A stretch of 64,000 nucleotides of DNA, taken from Ruficoccus amylovorans. Lineage in GTDB: Bacteria; Verrucomicrobiota; Verrucomicrobiia; Opitutales; Cerasicoccaceae. The translations under genes and the position numbers were made by a program. The notes below the pieces were generated by a model. That model saw only the letters and a list, made by a program, of their open reading frames with translations. It was not told where the DNA came from and ran no database searches. Of the stretch, positions 28,322 to 36,175 are shown in pieces; positions within the stretch are counted from its first letter, which is position 1; each line of letters starts with the position of its first letter. Location: assembly GCF_014230085.1 (NCBI RefSeq), contig NZ_JACHVB010000013.1, forward strand, positions 62,001 to 126,000, given 5' to 3'.

Positions 28322-28475
28322 CTAGTGTCGTGTTAGCTAAGTTCTTAACAAATGTTAATGGCCACAAAAAGGCACAAGAAGCACAGAAAACTTCGTGGAT
28401 ACAGAGTTCGCTCTGCGTCTTTGCGCCTCTGCGGTGAAAATATTTTTATCAGGAACTAAGCTAACGGGACACTAG
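28322..28475. mobile_element. MITE-like element 1 (about 25-bp terminal inverted repeats, CTAG flanks)
   Basis: CTAGTGTCGTGTTAGCTAAG (28322 onward) matches the reverse complement of 28451-28475 (CTAGTGTCCCGTTAGCTTAG) with four mismatches over 25 bp. CTAG at both edges could be a target duplication. There is no ORF inside. The interior is itself a palindrome of the CACAAAAAGGCAC / GCGCCTCTGCGGTG dispersed-repeat type. It lies in the 555-bp gap between the rhodopsin-like gene and the secreted protein; the remaining 28161-28321 holds nothing I recognise. Confidence 0.6.
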
Positions 28476-28476
28476 T

Positions 28477-28701
28477 GTTGTGTCTTCAAATTACGGAGCG
28501 AGTCCACGCAGGTTGGTTTTGAGCATGTTTTTCGGCTTTCGAGGCGAGGCAATTCAAGAATTGATTCGCCTTCGGCTCAGGGCTTCGCCCCAAATACTGC
28601 GTATTTGTCCATCTGCGCTTCGCTCCGTTCCGAGCCGAGGAAACGAAAAACGGGCCAAAATCCGGCCAAGTGGGCGACGTGAGATAATTTGAAGACACGA
28701 C
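28477..28701. mobile_element. MITE-like element 2 (17-bp terminal inverted repeats)
   Basis: GTTGTGTCTTCAAATTA at 28477-28493 is the inverted copy, with one mismatch, of 28685-28701. The 225-bp element is an imperfect palindrome over most of its length (arms TTTTGAGCATGTTTTTCGG and CGAAAAACGGGCCAAAA) with inner hairpins such as CAAATACTGCGTATTTG. Because it is palindromic, both strands carry a mirror-image 70-codon open frame beginning MSSNY, which is an artefact. Its termini share the TGTYGTGT start with element 1, which abuts it. Confidence 0.65.
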
Positions 28702-28715
28702 CTAACCCAGGCGAC

Positions 28716-29372
28716 CTACTCTTCCGCCACCCGATGCAAGACGAAAAACCACACCTCATCCTTACCGATACACGGCATGGTGGCCAGCGGCAGCTCTTCC
28801 GGCAGATTCTGTTTCGAGCTGGTTTCCCGTGTGGAGAAAAGGGGCACGGGAATCGGCGATCCGGCTGCCAGCGGCAACCACTTATCCAGCGTGACGAGGC
28901 TGAGCTTTATCTCACCCTGGCCGCGACCACGGCCATCCTCGCGCACCTCAGCCGTAAACCCGACCTGCCGCTCCTCGAACTCCGACGGCTCGCCGGACTC
29001 ATCCAACGCCGTGGCGTAGGACAAGGTCCACGACTGGTCCAGCGACCAGAGACCCGGCTCCGCCTGCTCCAGTTCCCCGTAGGCAAGGAGCGTGAGACCT
29101 TTGCCACCCATGTCGGCCAGGGCTTGCCCGGCCAGACGCGTGTAGGCATCCGGATCCGGCCCGCTATAAAACTCCGGCAGCGAGTACAGGGTCATCATCT
29201 TTCCATCCTCAACCGGAACAGTTTCTGCCTTCACGGCGTCCATATCATAGCCCTGAGCCTCCATCCACGGCCAATCCACAATAAAAAAATACGCCCTGAA
29301 CGTGTCAGCACGCAGCGTGGAGAGGCAAGCGATGAGGGCAACAGCCCACAGCAGGCAACGATGGTTTCTCAT
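28716..29372 (-). CDS. Secreted or periplasmic hypothetical protein
   Basis: No family recognised. The ATG at 29372 gives 218 residues with a clear signal peptide (MRNHRCLLWAVALIACLSTLRA, cleavage probably after the Ala near 22). The mature part is mainly beta-like, with TVPVEDGKMMTLYSLPEFYSG, a segment GQGEIKLSLVTLDKWLPLAAG, and a closing PCIGKDEVWFFVLHRVAE that resembles the VGL-rich end of type II/III secretion-system-like beta sandwich proteins only loosely. Its start is 28 bp inside the 3' neighbour's spacing and it is codirectional with the upstream nucleotidyltransferase stop (29401). Confidence 0.65.
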   Translation of the reverse strand: MRNHRCLLWAVALIACLSTLRADTFRAYFFIVDWPWMEAQGYDMDAVKAETVPVEDGKMMTLYSLPEFYSGPDPDAYTRLAGQALADMGGKGLTLLAYGELEQAEPGLWSLDQSWTLSYATALDESGEPSEFEERQVGFTAEVREDGRGRGQGEIKLSLVTLDKWLPLAAGSPIPVPLFSTRETSSKQNLPEELPLATMPCIGKDEVWFFVLHRVAEE

Positions 29373-29400
29373 GGGTATCACCCCATCGTAGGGCAATCCA

Positions 29401-30276
29401 TCATCCCAGCGCAAGCAAACGCTCCTGCACCCGGGGCTTGTCCGCCGGGTAGGTCACGCCGAACCATTCCCCGCTCGTCGGCAGGACCGTGCAGCGGGCG
29501 CGCCCGGCGCGGATGAGGTCGTCCACCACGGTCGGGATGTAGCACTCGGACTTGAGTTCCCCGCCGTGGGCTTGCAGGAATTCGCAAAAATGCTCCTCCA
29601 GCACCGCGAAGAGCGCCGGAGTGAAGCCCCAGAAATTCATCGACACCGGCGCGTCGAGCGGGATCTCCACCCGCTCCCCGGCGAGGTTGTTACCGCGCAC
29701 GTTGCCGTCGTCCTCCTGCCGGATGTCCGTGTGTTCCTCCACCGTTTGCAGGAAAGGGCCGTCGAGTCGGCAGACACCGCGGTTGACGCTCCCGTGGGGC
29801 GAGAGGGTGTTTTTCAGCGGGTAACCGACCATGCACAGTTCGCCCGCCTCGGCGGGGTCGAGCGTGCGCAGGTGCGCGAGGATGCGCGCGTAGGCATCGG
29901 CCCCGTAATAGTCGTCGGCATTGATCGCGATAAAGGGATCGTTCACCACCGCGCGGGCGGCGCGGATCGCGTGAGCCGTGCCCCAGGGCTTCGTCCGCCC
30001 CTCCGGCACGATGTACCCGGCGGGCAGGTCCCCCAACTCCTGAAAGGCGTATTCCACCTCCATCAGCGCGGTGGCCTTCTCCCCCACCCCTTGCCGGAAA
30101 GCCTCGGCAAAGTCCCGGCGGATGACGAAGACCGCTTTCCCGAAGCCCGCCGCCGCCGCGTCGCGCAGCGAATAGTCGAGCAGCGTTTCGCCATTGGGCC
30201 CCATCGGGTCGAGTTGCTTGAGACCGCCGTAGCGGCTGCCCATTCCGGCGGCGAGGACGAGGAGAGTCGGTTTCAT
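29401..30276 (-). CDS. Sugar-phosphate nucleotidyltransferase-like protein
   Basis: The 291-residue protein starts MKPTLLVLAAGMGSRYGGLKQLDPMGPNGETLLDYSL, the GT-A fold nucleotide-binding signature L-A-A-G-x-G-x-R, and has INADDYYGADAYARIL (the metal-binding Asp region near 112-127) and NRGVCRLDG. It should activate a sugar 1-phosphate with an NTP, but the lack of a clear UTP- or dTTP-type signature leaves the sugar unknown. The upstream-extended frame is non-conserved. A palindromic repeat lies upstream, and no polysaccharide gene cluster is adjacent. Confidence 0.8.
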   Translation of the reverse strand: MKPTLLVLAAGMGSRYGGLKQLDPMGPNGETLLDYSLRDAAAAGFGKAVFVIRRDFAEAFRQGVGEKATALMEVEYAFQELGDLPAGYIVPEGRTKPWGTAHAIRAARAVVNDPFIAINADDYYGADAYARILAHLRTLDPAEAGELCMVGYPLKNTLSPHGSVNRGVCRLDGPFLQTVEEHTDIRQEDDGNVRGNNLAGERVEIPLDAPVSMNFWGFTPALFAVLEEHFCEFLQAHGGELKSECYIPTVVDDLIRAGRARCTVLPTSGEWFGVTYPADKPRVQERLLALG

Positions 30277-30392
30277 AAAAAAGCGGCAGGGAGCTTCGCG
30301 CCCCACCCGCCCGAACGCAACCCGCGAATCACCCCCACGCACAGGTTTTCAAACACAGTTGCTCTATGCTCAGGGGCTGACCGGATTGTTTT

Positions 30393-30471
30393 TTTAACAG
30401 GAAGGCCGGGAAGTGAGAAAGAATACGCTTCCGCGCCCTTGCTTCGCGTTCTTCCCGAACTTCCTGTTAAA
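30393..30471. repeat. 79-bp palindromic repeat (TTTAACAGGAAG type)
   Basis: TTTAACAGGAAG at 30393-30404 has a perfect inverted copy at 30460-30471; the match continues inward as CGGGAAG after a 2-bp mismatch. Similar AACAGGAAG repeats are scattered in many environmental genomes (recalled, not checked). It sits between the nucleotidyltransferase promoter region and the oxyR stop and could act as a terminator for oxyR transcripts. Confidence 0.6.
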
Positions 30472-30502
30472 TCCCTTCCCTTCTCGTCAGTGACCGGAGG
30501 CA

Positions 30503-31402
30503 TCACAAGGCCCTTGGGACCGCGCTCAGTTCCACCACCATGTCGTGGAAGGCGCGCTGGGTGCGGGTCATGCTACCGGTGTTGGCCCAGACCAGCACAA
30601 TGGCCCGGCTGACCGACTGGGGCGAGACGGAGTGAAAGCCCACCCGGCGGTGCTTCATCTGCTCGGCGGCCATTTTCGGGATAAAGGAAAAACCCAGCCC
30701 ACCCTCGATCAGGGAAACGACCGTCTCCAGCTGCGCGCTCTCGATGGAGACTTTCGGCGTCAGCCCCGAGGATTCGCAGAGGGAAATACTCTGACGCCCG
30801 AGGCAGTGCATGTCCTTCATCACGATCATGGGGTACTCGGCCAGATCCTCCAGCTTGATCCGACGGCGCTTGTTCAGCGGATGGCTCTCGGCCAGCGTGA
30901 GCAGGAGTTCGTCGTCGAAGAGCGTGCGCGCCTCCAACTCATTCTCCCACGGAAAGGGCCGGCTCATCAACGCAAAGTCGAGCCGCCCGTTACGCAGGCC
31001 GGAGACAAGGTCGTTCGTGGTGTCCTCGACCAGCGACAGCTCCATCTGCGGGTACTCGGCCAGGCAGCGCTCCATCAACGCGGGCAAGAGAAAGGGAGCG
31101 ATGGTCGGGATGGCCCCGAGGTTGATCTTGCCGCAGGCGATGTCATTGTGGGCCTGGGCCTCGTCGCGGATGCACTCGGCCTCCAGCAGGATGCGCCGGG
31201 CGCGGGGGAGCATCGTCTCCCCGAAGTGCGTCAGCCGCGCCCCCTTGCGCGTGCGCTGGACCAGCGGCTGGCCCAGTTCGTCCTCCAACTTCATGATCTG
31301 CTGGCTGAGCGAGGGCTGCGAAACATAACACGCCTCCGCCGCCCGCGAGAAATTCCCCTGCCGGGCCAGCTCCACGAAGTAGCGTAATTGGTGCATTTCC
31401 AT
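30503..31402 (-). CDS. oxyR: LysR-type peroxide sensor OxyR
   Basis: The 299-residue LysR regulator has an N-terminal winged HTH (QLRYFVELARQGNFSRAAEACYVSQPSLSQQI, 5-36) and an effector domain with both OxyR redox cysteines, Cys200 and Cys209, in HCLGRQSISLCE, at the same 9-residue spacing as E. coli Cys199/Cys208. Oxidation by H2O2 should form the disulfide and activate transcription. It is divergent from katA with an OxyR box immediately upstream of its own start codon, so it is very likely autoregulated and the direct activator of katA. The start could also be the second ATG (31396). Confidence 0.93.
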   Translation of the reverse strand: MEMHQLRYFVELARQGNFSRAAEACYVSQPSLSQQIMKLEDELGQPLVQRTRKGARLTHFGETMLPRARRILLEAECIRDEAQAHNDIACGKINLGAIPTIAPFLLPALMERCLAEYPQMELSLVEDTTNDLVSGLRNGRLDFALMSRPFPWENELEARTLFDDELLLTLAESHPLNKRRRIKLEDLAEYPMIVMKDMHCLGRQSISLCESSGLTPKVSIESAQLETVVSLIEGGLGFSFIPKMAAEQMKHRRVGFHSVSPQSVSRAIVLVWANTGSMTRTQRAFHDMVVELSAVPRAL

Positions 31403-31403
31403 A

Positions 31404-31440
31404 ATAGGCCTTAACTATCGCACGCATAGTAAGTATATAT
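31404..31440. promoter_or_regulatory. OxyR operator between oxyR and katA
   Basis: Four half-sites are spaced by exactly 7 bp: ATAG (31404-31407), CTAT (31415-31418), ATAG (31426-31429) and ATAT (31437-31440, one mismatch from CTAT). This is the E. coli OxyR tetramer consensus ATAG-N7-CTAT-N7-ATAG-N7-CTAT. The site begins 2 bp from the oxyR start codon and ends directly at the katA -35 region, the position for class I/II activation. Confidence 0.88.
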
Positions 31441-31469
31441 TTCCCCAATGAAAGATTTTTCGCTAGAAT
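31441..31469 (+). promoter_or_regulatory. katA: Putative katA promoter
   Basis: A poor -35 (TTCCCC, 31441-31446) lies 17 bp from a good -10 (TAGAAT, 31464-31469), about 57 bp upstream of katA. A weak -35 flanked by an activator site is what an OxyR-dependent promoter looks like. Inferred from pattern. Confidence 0.55.
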
Positions 31470-31526
31470 AACCACGTCCTTCAAATCACCGCCTGTTCAA
31501 GGCAACCTCAACCCTTCGATTGATCT

Positions 31527-32975
31527 ATGGCCAACAGACTGACCACCACCGCCGGCAACCCCGTCGCCGACAACCAGAACTCCCTCTCCGCCGGGCCGCG
31601 TGGCCCGCTGCTGATGCAGGACTACCAGTTGCTGGAAAAACTCGCGCACCAGAACCGCGAGCGCATCCCCGAGCGCGTCGTCCACGCCAAGGGCTGGGGC
31701 GCGCACGGGACGTTCACCGTCACCCACGACATCACGCAGTACACCCGGGCGGAGATTTTTTCCGAAGTCGGTAAAAAGACCGACATGCTGGCGCGCTTTT
31801 CCACCGTGGCCGGGGAAATGGGCGCGGCCGACGCCGAACGCGACGTGCGCGGTTTCGCGTTAAAGTTCTACACCGGCGAGGGCAACTGGGACCTCGTCGG
31901 CAACAACACGCCCGTCTTCTTCGTGCGCGACGCCTACAAGTTCCCCGACTTCATCCACACCCAGAAGCGCCACCCGCGCACTAACCTGCGCTCAAACACC
32001 GCCATGTGGGACTTCTGGTCGCTCTCGCCCGAGAGCCTGCACCAGGTCACCATCCTGATGAGCGACCGCGGCCTGCCCACCGCCCCCATGTATATGAACG
32101 GCTACGGCTCACACACCTACAGCTTCTGGAACGACAAGGGCGAACGCTACTGGGTCAAGTTTCACTTCAAGACCCGGCAGGGCCACCTCCACCTGACTAA
32201 CGCCGAGGCCGCCGAAGTCGTCGGCCAGACCCGCGAAAGTTATCAGGAGGCGCTCTACGGCACGATTGAGAAGGGCGAGTTCCCGCAGTGGACGCTCTTT
32301 GTCCAGATCATGCCCGAGACCGACGCTGAAAAGACGAGCTACAATCCCTTCGACCTGACCAAGGTCTGGCCCCACGGCGACTACCCGCTGATCGAGGTCG
32401 GCGTGATGGAGCTTAACCGCAACGCGGAGAACTATTTTACCGAGATCGAGATGGCGGCTTTCTCCCCCTCGAACATCGTGCCCGGCATCGGCTTCTCCCC
32501 GGACAAGATGCTCCAGGCCCGCGTCTTTTCCTACGCGGACGCGCACCGCTACCGGCTCGGCACGCACTACGAGGCACTGCCTGTCAACCGCCCGAAGAGC
32601 CCCGTGCACCACTACCACAAGGACGGCTCCATGCGCTTCTTTGACAATTTCAATGAAAACCCGGACGCCTACTACGAGCCCAACTCCATGAACGGCCCGC
32701 AGGAAGACCCCTCCGTGGCGGAGCCACCGCTGCGCATCAGCGGCGACGCCGAGCGCTACAACCACCGCGAAGGCAACGACGACTACACCCAACCCGGCAA
32801 CCTCTTCCGCCTCTTCAACGACGAGCAGAAGCAGCGGCTTTTTTCCAACATCGCCGCCGCGATGGAAGGCGTCCCCGACGAGATCAAGCTGCGCCAGATC
32901 ACGCACTTCGCGAAGGCCGATCCGGCCTACGGCGAGGGCGTGGCCAAGGCCGTCGGCCTGAGCGTCCCGACCTGA
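31527..32975 (+). CDS. katA: Monofunctional heme catalase (small-subunit, clade 3)
   Basis: Catalase disproportionates H2O2. The 482-residue length is that of small-subunit clade 3 enzymes. His53 lies in the signature [12 protein letters not shown], the distal Asn is at 126-127 ([11 protein letters not shown]), and the proximal heme ligand Tyr336 is in [14 protein letters not shown]. There is no signal peptide, so the enzyme is cytoplasmic. The upstream OxyR operator predicts peroxide induction, and the ankyrin gene follows 120 bp downstream. Confidence 0.97.
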   Translation: MANRLTTTAGNPVADNQNSLSAGPRGPLLMQDYQLLEKLAHQNRERIPERVVHAKGWGAHGTFTVTHDITQYTRAEIFSEVGKKTDMLARFSTVAGEMGAADAERDVRGFALKFYTGEGNWDLVGNNTPVFFVRDAYKFPDFIHTQKRHPRTNLRSNTAMWDFWSLSPESLHQVTILMSDRGLPTAPMYMNGYGSHTYSFWNDKGERYWVKFHFKTRQGHLHLTNAEAAEVVGQTRESYQEALYGTIEKGEFPQWTLFVQIMPETDAEKTSYNPFDLTKVWPHGDYPLIEVGVMELNRNAENYFTEIEMAAFSPSNIVPGIGFSPDKMLQARVFSYADAHRYRLGTHYEALPVNRPKSPVHHYHKDGSMRFFDNFNENPDAYYEPNSMNGPQEDPSVAEPPLRISGDAERYNHREGNDDYTQPGNLFRLFNDEQKQRLFSNIAAAMEGVPDEIKLRQITHFAKADPAYGEGVAKAVGLSVPT

Positions 32976-33094
32976 CGCAAGCGACCTAACTCCCGCGGCG
33001 GCGGAGTCCCCGCACTCCGCCGCCGGCTGTGGGTTGTCATAGAAAACCACTACACGAACATCCGATCCGAACTCCAAACCATCCCCGTCACGCC

Positions 33095-33619
33095 ATGCCC
33101 GCCCTCCATCCTTCACAGCCCGACACCTCCGCGCGAAGCGTCGTCAATCTGACCGAAGCCGAAGAGGCCCGTTACGCGGAACTCCAGCGGCAGGCGCTCG
33201 ACTTCGCCCGCCACGGCGAGACCGCGACGCTCCGGCTCATGGTCGAGTCCGGGCTACCCGTCAACCTCTGCGACCACAAGGGCCAGTCGCTGCTCATGCT
33301 CGCCAGCTATAACGGCCACCTCGACACCACACAGATGCTTCTCTCACTCGGCGCGGAGGTGGACCGCCGCAACGACCGCGGCCAGACGCCACTCGGGGGC
33401 GTCGCCTTCAAGGGCTACCGCGAACTGGCCGAGCTACTCGTGAGCCACGGCGCGGACATCGAGGCCGACAACGGCGGCGGCATGACTCCCCTCTCTTTCG
33501 CCGCCCTGTTCGGGCGGCGCGACGTGGTCGCCTTCCTCAAGTCCCAGGGCGCGAAGCTGCGCATGCGCGATCACTTTCTCGGTATTGGCGGCTCCCTCCT
33601 CAAACGCATCGTCATGTAA
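33095..33619 (+). CDS. Ankyrin-repeat protein downstream of catalase (AnkB/AnkA-like)
   Basis: From the ATG at 33095 the protein has 174 residues with about four ankyrin repeats: GQSLLMLASYNGHLDTTQMLLSLGAEVDRRND, GQTPLGGVAFKGYRELAELLVSHGADIEADN, GMTPLSFAALFGRRDVVAFLKSQGAKLR, and a degenerate first repeat. There is no signal peptide. In Pseudomonas aeruginosa ankB sits beside katB and is needed for full catalase activity; the same partnership with KatA is inferred from the gene order. Confidence 0.85.
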   Translation: MPALHPSQPDTSARSVVNLTEAEEARYAELQRQALDFARHGETATLRLMVESGLPVNLCDHKGQSLLMLASYNGHLDTTQMLLSLGAEVDRRNDRGQTPLGGVAFKGYRELAELLVSHGADIEADNGGGMTPLSFAALFGRRDVVAFLKSQGAKLRMRDHFLGIGGSLLKRIVM

Positions 33620-33654
33620 AACAAGAAGAGCAACAGAATCCGAAATTTCCTCCG

Positions 33655-33725
33655 CTCTGAAAAAGCCTCTCTTCACCTTGGCGGCTTTGCGGTGAAAAAT
33701 TGATTAACCACAAAGGTGATGAGAA
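33655..33725. repeat. Dispersed repeat arm and convergent hairpin
   Basis: GCCTCTCTTCACCTTGGCGG and CTTTGCGGTGAAAA resemble the arms at 25995 and 28421. The adjoining AAAGGTGA (33713 onward) pairs with TCACCTTT (ending 33739) across the stop of the minus-strand MocR gene, giving a convergent-end hairpin between the ankyrin gene and the MocR gene. Confidence 0.35.
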
Positions 33726-33730
33726 AATGC

Positions 33731-35194
33731 TCACCTTTTGGAAGGCTTCAAGTGTCCGGCGGCGAGTTCGCGCACGAGCCGGGCAAGCGTGTGTATTGAT
33801 TTTCGGATACGCGCATCGCAGGGGTAGCCGCAACTGATCCGGATGCGGTTACGGATGTCCGCGTGCGGGCAGAATATCTGGCCGGGGGCGATGTCGATTT
33901 TTTCCGCCGCCGCCAGCCGGTGCAGGTCGAAGGCGTCCACTCCGTCGGGGAGCTGTACCCACAGGTAAAAACCGCCCTCGGGCTGGCTCAGGCCCGTCCC
34001 CTCCGGGAACGACGCCAAAATCTCCTCGCTGATCTGCGCCATCTGCGTGCGGAACGCCTGCCGCAGCGAACGCAGATGACGCTCCATCGCTGTGGACTCC
34101 AGAAAACGGGCGATGGCGAGCTGGTTGATCGCGGGAGTCGTGAGGCTGGAGATGTACTTGAGCCGCCGGACCTGTTCGCTGTAACGACCACCCGCCACCC
34201 ACCCGACCCGCAGGCCCGGCGAGAGGATTTTGGAAAACGAGCCGCAATACAGGACAAGCCCGTCGCGGTCGAGCGACTTGACCGGGCGCGGGCGCTCCGG
34301 CCCGAAGTGGATGTCCCCGTAGATGTCGTCCTCGACCAACGGGATGCCGTGGTCGGCCAGCAGCGCCATCAGGCGCTCGCGGCGGGGCTGGCTCATGCAG
34401 CTTCCGTTCGGGTTGCTGAAGCTCGGCACAAGCATCACCGCCTTAACCCGGTGGCGCTCGATAGCGGTCTCCAGCAGGTCCAGGTCGATCCCCTCCTCGC
34501 AGGTGCCCGGGACAGGCAGTGCCCGCAGGCCGAGGCTTTCAAGAATTTCCAGCAGGCCAAAGTAACAGGGAGACTCCACTGCGACGATGTCGCCGGGATG
34601 CGTCACCGCTCGCACCGCGAGGTTTAGCGCCTCCATCGCCCCGAAGGTGACGACCAGTTCCTCCTGCGCGACGTGGCAGCCGTAGCTGGCGAAACGCCTC
34701 ACCAGTTGCCGCAGCAGTTCGGGGTGGCCGGGCTTTATATCGTAGCGCCCGAGCCGCTCGGGTTGCGAACGCGCCAGTTGCGCCAGGCAGCGGGAGAGGC
34801 GTTCGGTGGGGAGTAGTTCGGGGGCGGGAATGGCGGCCCCCAGTGGGACCATCCGCTCATCCCCGGCCTGATAAAAAACCTGCGCCACCACGTCGGAGAC
34901 ACCGACTGCGCCGGGCTCCAGTTTGCAAGACGAAGGAGGTGGAGGCGGAGCACAATCGACTCGGCGGTGGCGCACGAAAAAACCGGACTTGGGCCGGGCC
35001 TCGATCAGCCCCCGCGCCTCCAACAGCGAAAGCGCCTGAAGCGCACTGGCGGGGCTGACCCGCTCGCTCGCGCACAGTTGGCGGACCGAGGGCAAGCGCT
35101 CGCCGACCCGGAAAACTCCGTCCTGTATCTGCGCATCGAGCTGCCGGGCGATCCGCTCGTACAGAAACTCACCACTGGCCGGTCCCACTGACAT
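33731..35194 (-). CDS. MocR/PdxR-type GntR-aminotransferase fusion regulator
   Basis: The 487-residue protein joins an N-terminal GntR winged HTH (LYERIARQLDAQIQDGVFRVGERLPSVRQL, about 11-40) to a fold-type I aminotransferase domain with the PLP-lysine motif YCGSFSKILSPGLRVGW and SFSNPNGSCM. MocR proteins use PLP-amino acid adducts as ligands and often control vitamin B6 or amine genes. It is divergent from a cupin gene across a 378-bp region, its likely target; no pdxST genes are visible. Confidence 0.92.
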   Translation of the reverse strand: MSVGPASGEFLYERIARQLDAQIQDGVFRVGERLPSVRQLCASERVSPASALQALSLLEARGLIEARPKSGFFVRHRRVDCAPPPPPSSCKLEPGAVGVSDVVAQVFYQAGDERMVPLGAAIPAPELLPTERLSRCLAQLARSQPERLGRYDIKPGHPELLRQLVRRFASYGCHVAQEELVVTFGAMEALNLAVRAVTHPGDIVAVESPCYFGLLEILESLGLRALPVPGTCEEGIDLDLLETAIERHRVKAVMLVPSFSNPNGSCMSQPRRERLMALLADHGIPLVEDDIYGDIHFGPERPRPVKSLDRDGLVLYCGSFSKILSPGLRVGWVAGGRYSEQVRRLKYISSLTTPAINQLAIARFLESTAMERHLRSLRQAFRTQMAQISEEILASFPEGTGLSQPEGGFYLWVQLPDGVDAFDLHRLAAAEKIDIAPGQIFCPHADIRNRIRISCGYPCDARIRKSIHTLARLVRELAAGHLKPSKR

Positions 35195-35345
35195 GGCGTC
35201 AGCCTAGCAGATTTCTCCAAAAGGTACAGATACAGTTTTCTCAATTGTCGACCATAACAGATCACCCTTTCCCAACTGTACCGGTCGATTTTCCCGCAGG
35301 CTGCATCTGTGCGAGCGGCGACAGATTTGCGATACTGCTTCCGCC

Positions 35346-35576
35346 ATGAATACCCTGCTGCGCAAACTTCTTTTCCCCAAAGCCATCATCACGCTCGCCG
35401 GGGCGAAGCCGATGGTCGAAGGGAAGCCGATAGCCAGGTCTTCCCCCCACCGCCAAGCCCCCGGTACCCACATCCGGGGCGTTGGCGACCCGGAGCAGTT
35501 GCGCAAAGGTTCGCCCCGGAAACGGCTCGTCTTGTGCGCGAGCCGCTGTATCGTCGTCCACCGAGACTCACCATGA
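35346..35576 (+). CDS. Possible small ORF overlapping the cupin start by ATGA
   Basis: A 76-residue frame with genome-like GC-rich third positions begins MNTLLRKLLFPKAIITLAGA, and its TGA overlaps the ATG of the cupin gene in an ATGA arrangement typical of translational coupling. The protein resembles nothing I know, and no ribosome-binding site is obvious. The rest of the 35195-35572 gap should hold the divergent MocR and cupin promoters. It may be chance. Confidence 0.3.
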   Translation: MNTLLRKLLFPKAIITLAGAKPMVEGKPIARSSPHRQAPGTHIRGVGDPEQLRKGSPRKRLVLCASRCIVVHRDSP

Positions 35577-36049
35577 AAATCGCCAGCCTTCACGACATCC
35601 AGCCGCGCACCTGCACCTCGCCGGGCGGCAAGTTCGCCCTCGAAAGGACCGACCTCTCCGCCGCGCTCGGAGCCACTCCCGACACCCCGCCCGAAAAGGG
35701 TGGCCACCCCTTCGCTGTCGAGCGAGCCAGCATCCCCCCCGGCAAACAGAACTGGCCCCTGCACAGCCACGCGGCCCAGTGGGAGTTTTACCTGATCGAG
35801 TCCGGCACCGGCGTGCTCGTGACCGCCGAGGGCGAGACCCCGCTGGCCGAGGGCAGCATCGTCATGTGCGAACCCGGCGAAGCCCACGCCCTGCGCAACA
35901 CCGACCCGGCACAGCCGCTGGTCTATCTCGTCATCGCTAACAATTCCCTCGCCGATCTCATCCACTACCCCCGCAGCGGTAAGTGGATGGTCAAGCCCGC
36001 CCGCCTGTGCTTCCGCGAGAACATTGACTATTACGAGGACGAAGAATAG
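35573..36049 (+). CDS. Single-domain cupin protein
   Basis: From the ATG at 35573 (MKIASLHDIQPRTCTSPGG) the protein has 158 residues with both cupin motifs: motif 1 around NWPLHSHAAQWEFYLIESGTG (about 60-80, metal ligands His, His, Glu) and motif 2 around EGSIVMCEPGEAHALRNT (His about 104). The active site looks metal-binding. Function is unspecified, as for most standalone cupins. It is divergent from the MocR regulator. Confidence 0.82.
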   Translation: MKIASLHDIQPRTCTSPGGKFALERTDLSAALGATPDTPPEKGGHPFAVERASIPPGKQNWPLHSHAAQWEFYLIESGTGVLVTAEGETPLAEGSIVMCEPGEAHALRNTDPAQPLVYLVIANNSLADLIHYPRSGKWMVKPARLCFRENIDYYEDEE

Positions 36050-36175
36050 CCCACCCATTTGCGGTGTCCTCCGCAGGCCGAAGCCCGAACAGCAAAATCC
36101 GCTTGTATTGAAAAACAACTACGCTCTCAGCGTTTTTTCCAACCAATCTTTTTCTCCACAGACGGACAAGCCGCC

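Noticed and set aside
28486-28698. Two mirror-image 70-codon frames beginning MSSNY on opposite strands
   Set aside because: They arise because the MITE-like element is palindromic; there is no ribosome-binding site or protein-like composition.
35204-36118. A minus-strand frame of 304 codons across the cupin gene
   Set aside because: The plus-strand cupin has both cupin motifs; the antisense frame has none and covers the divergent promoter region.
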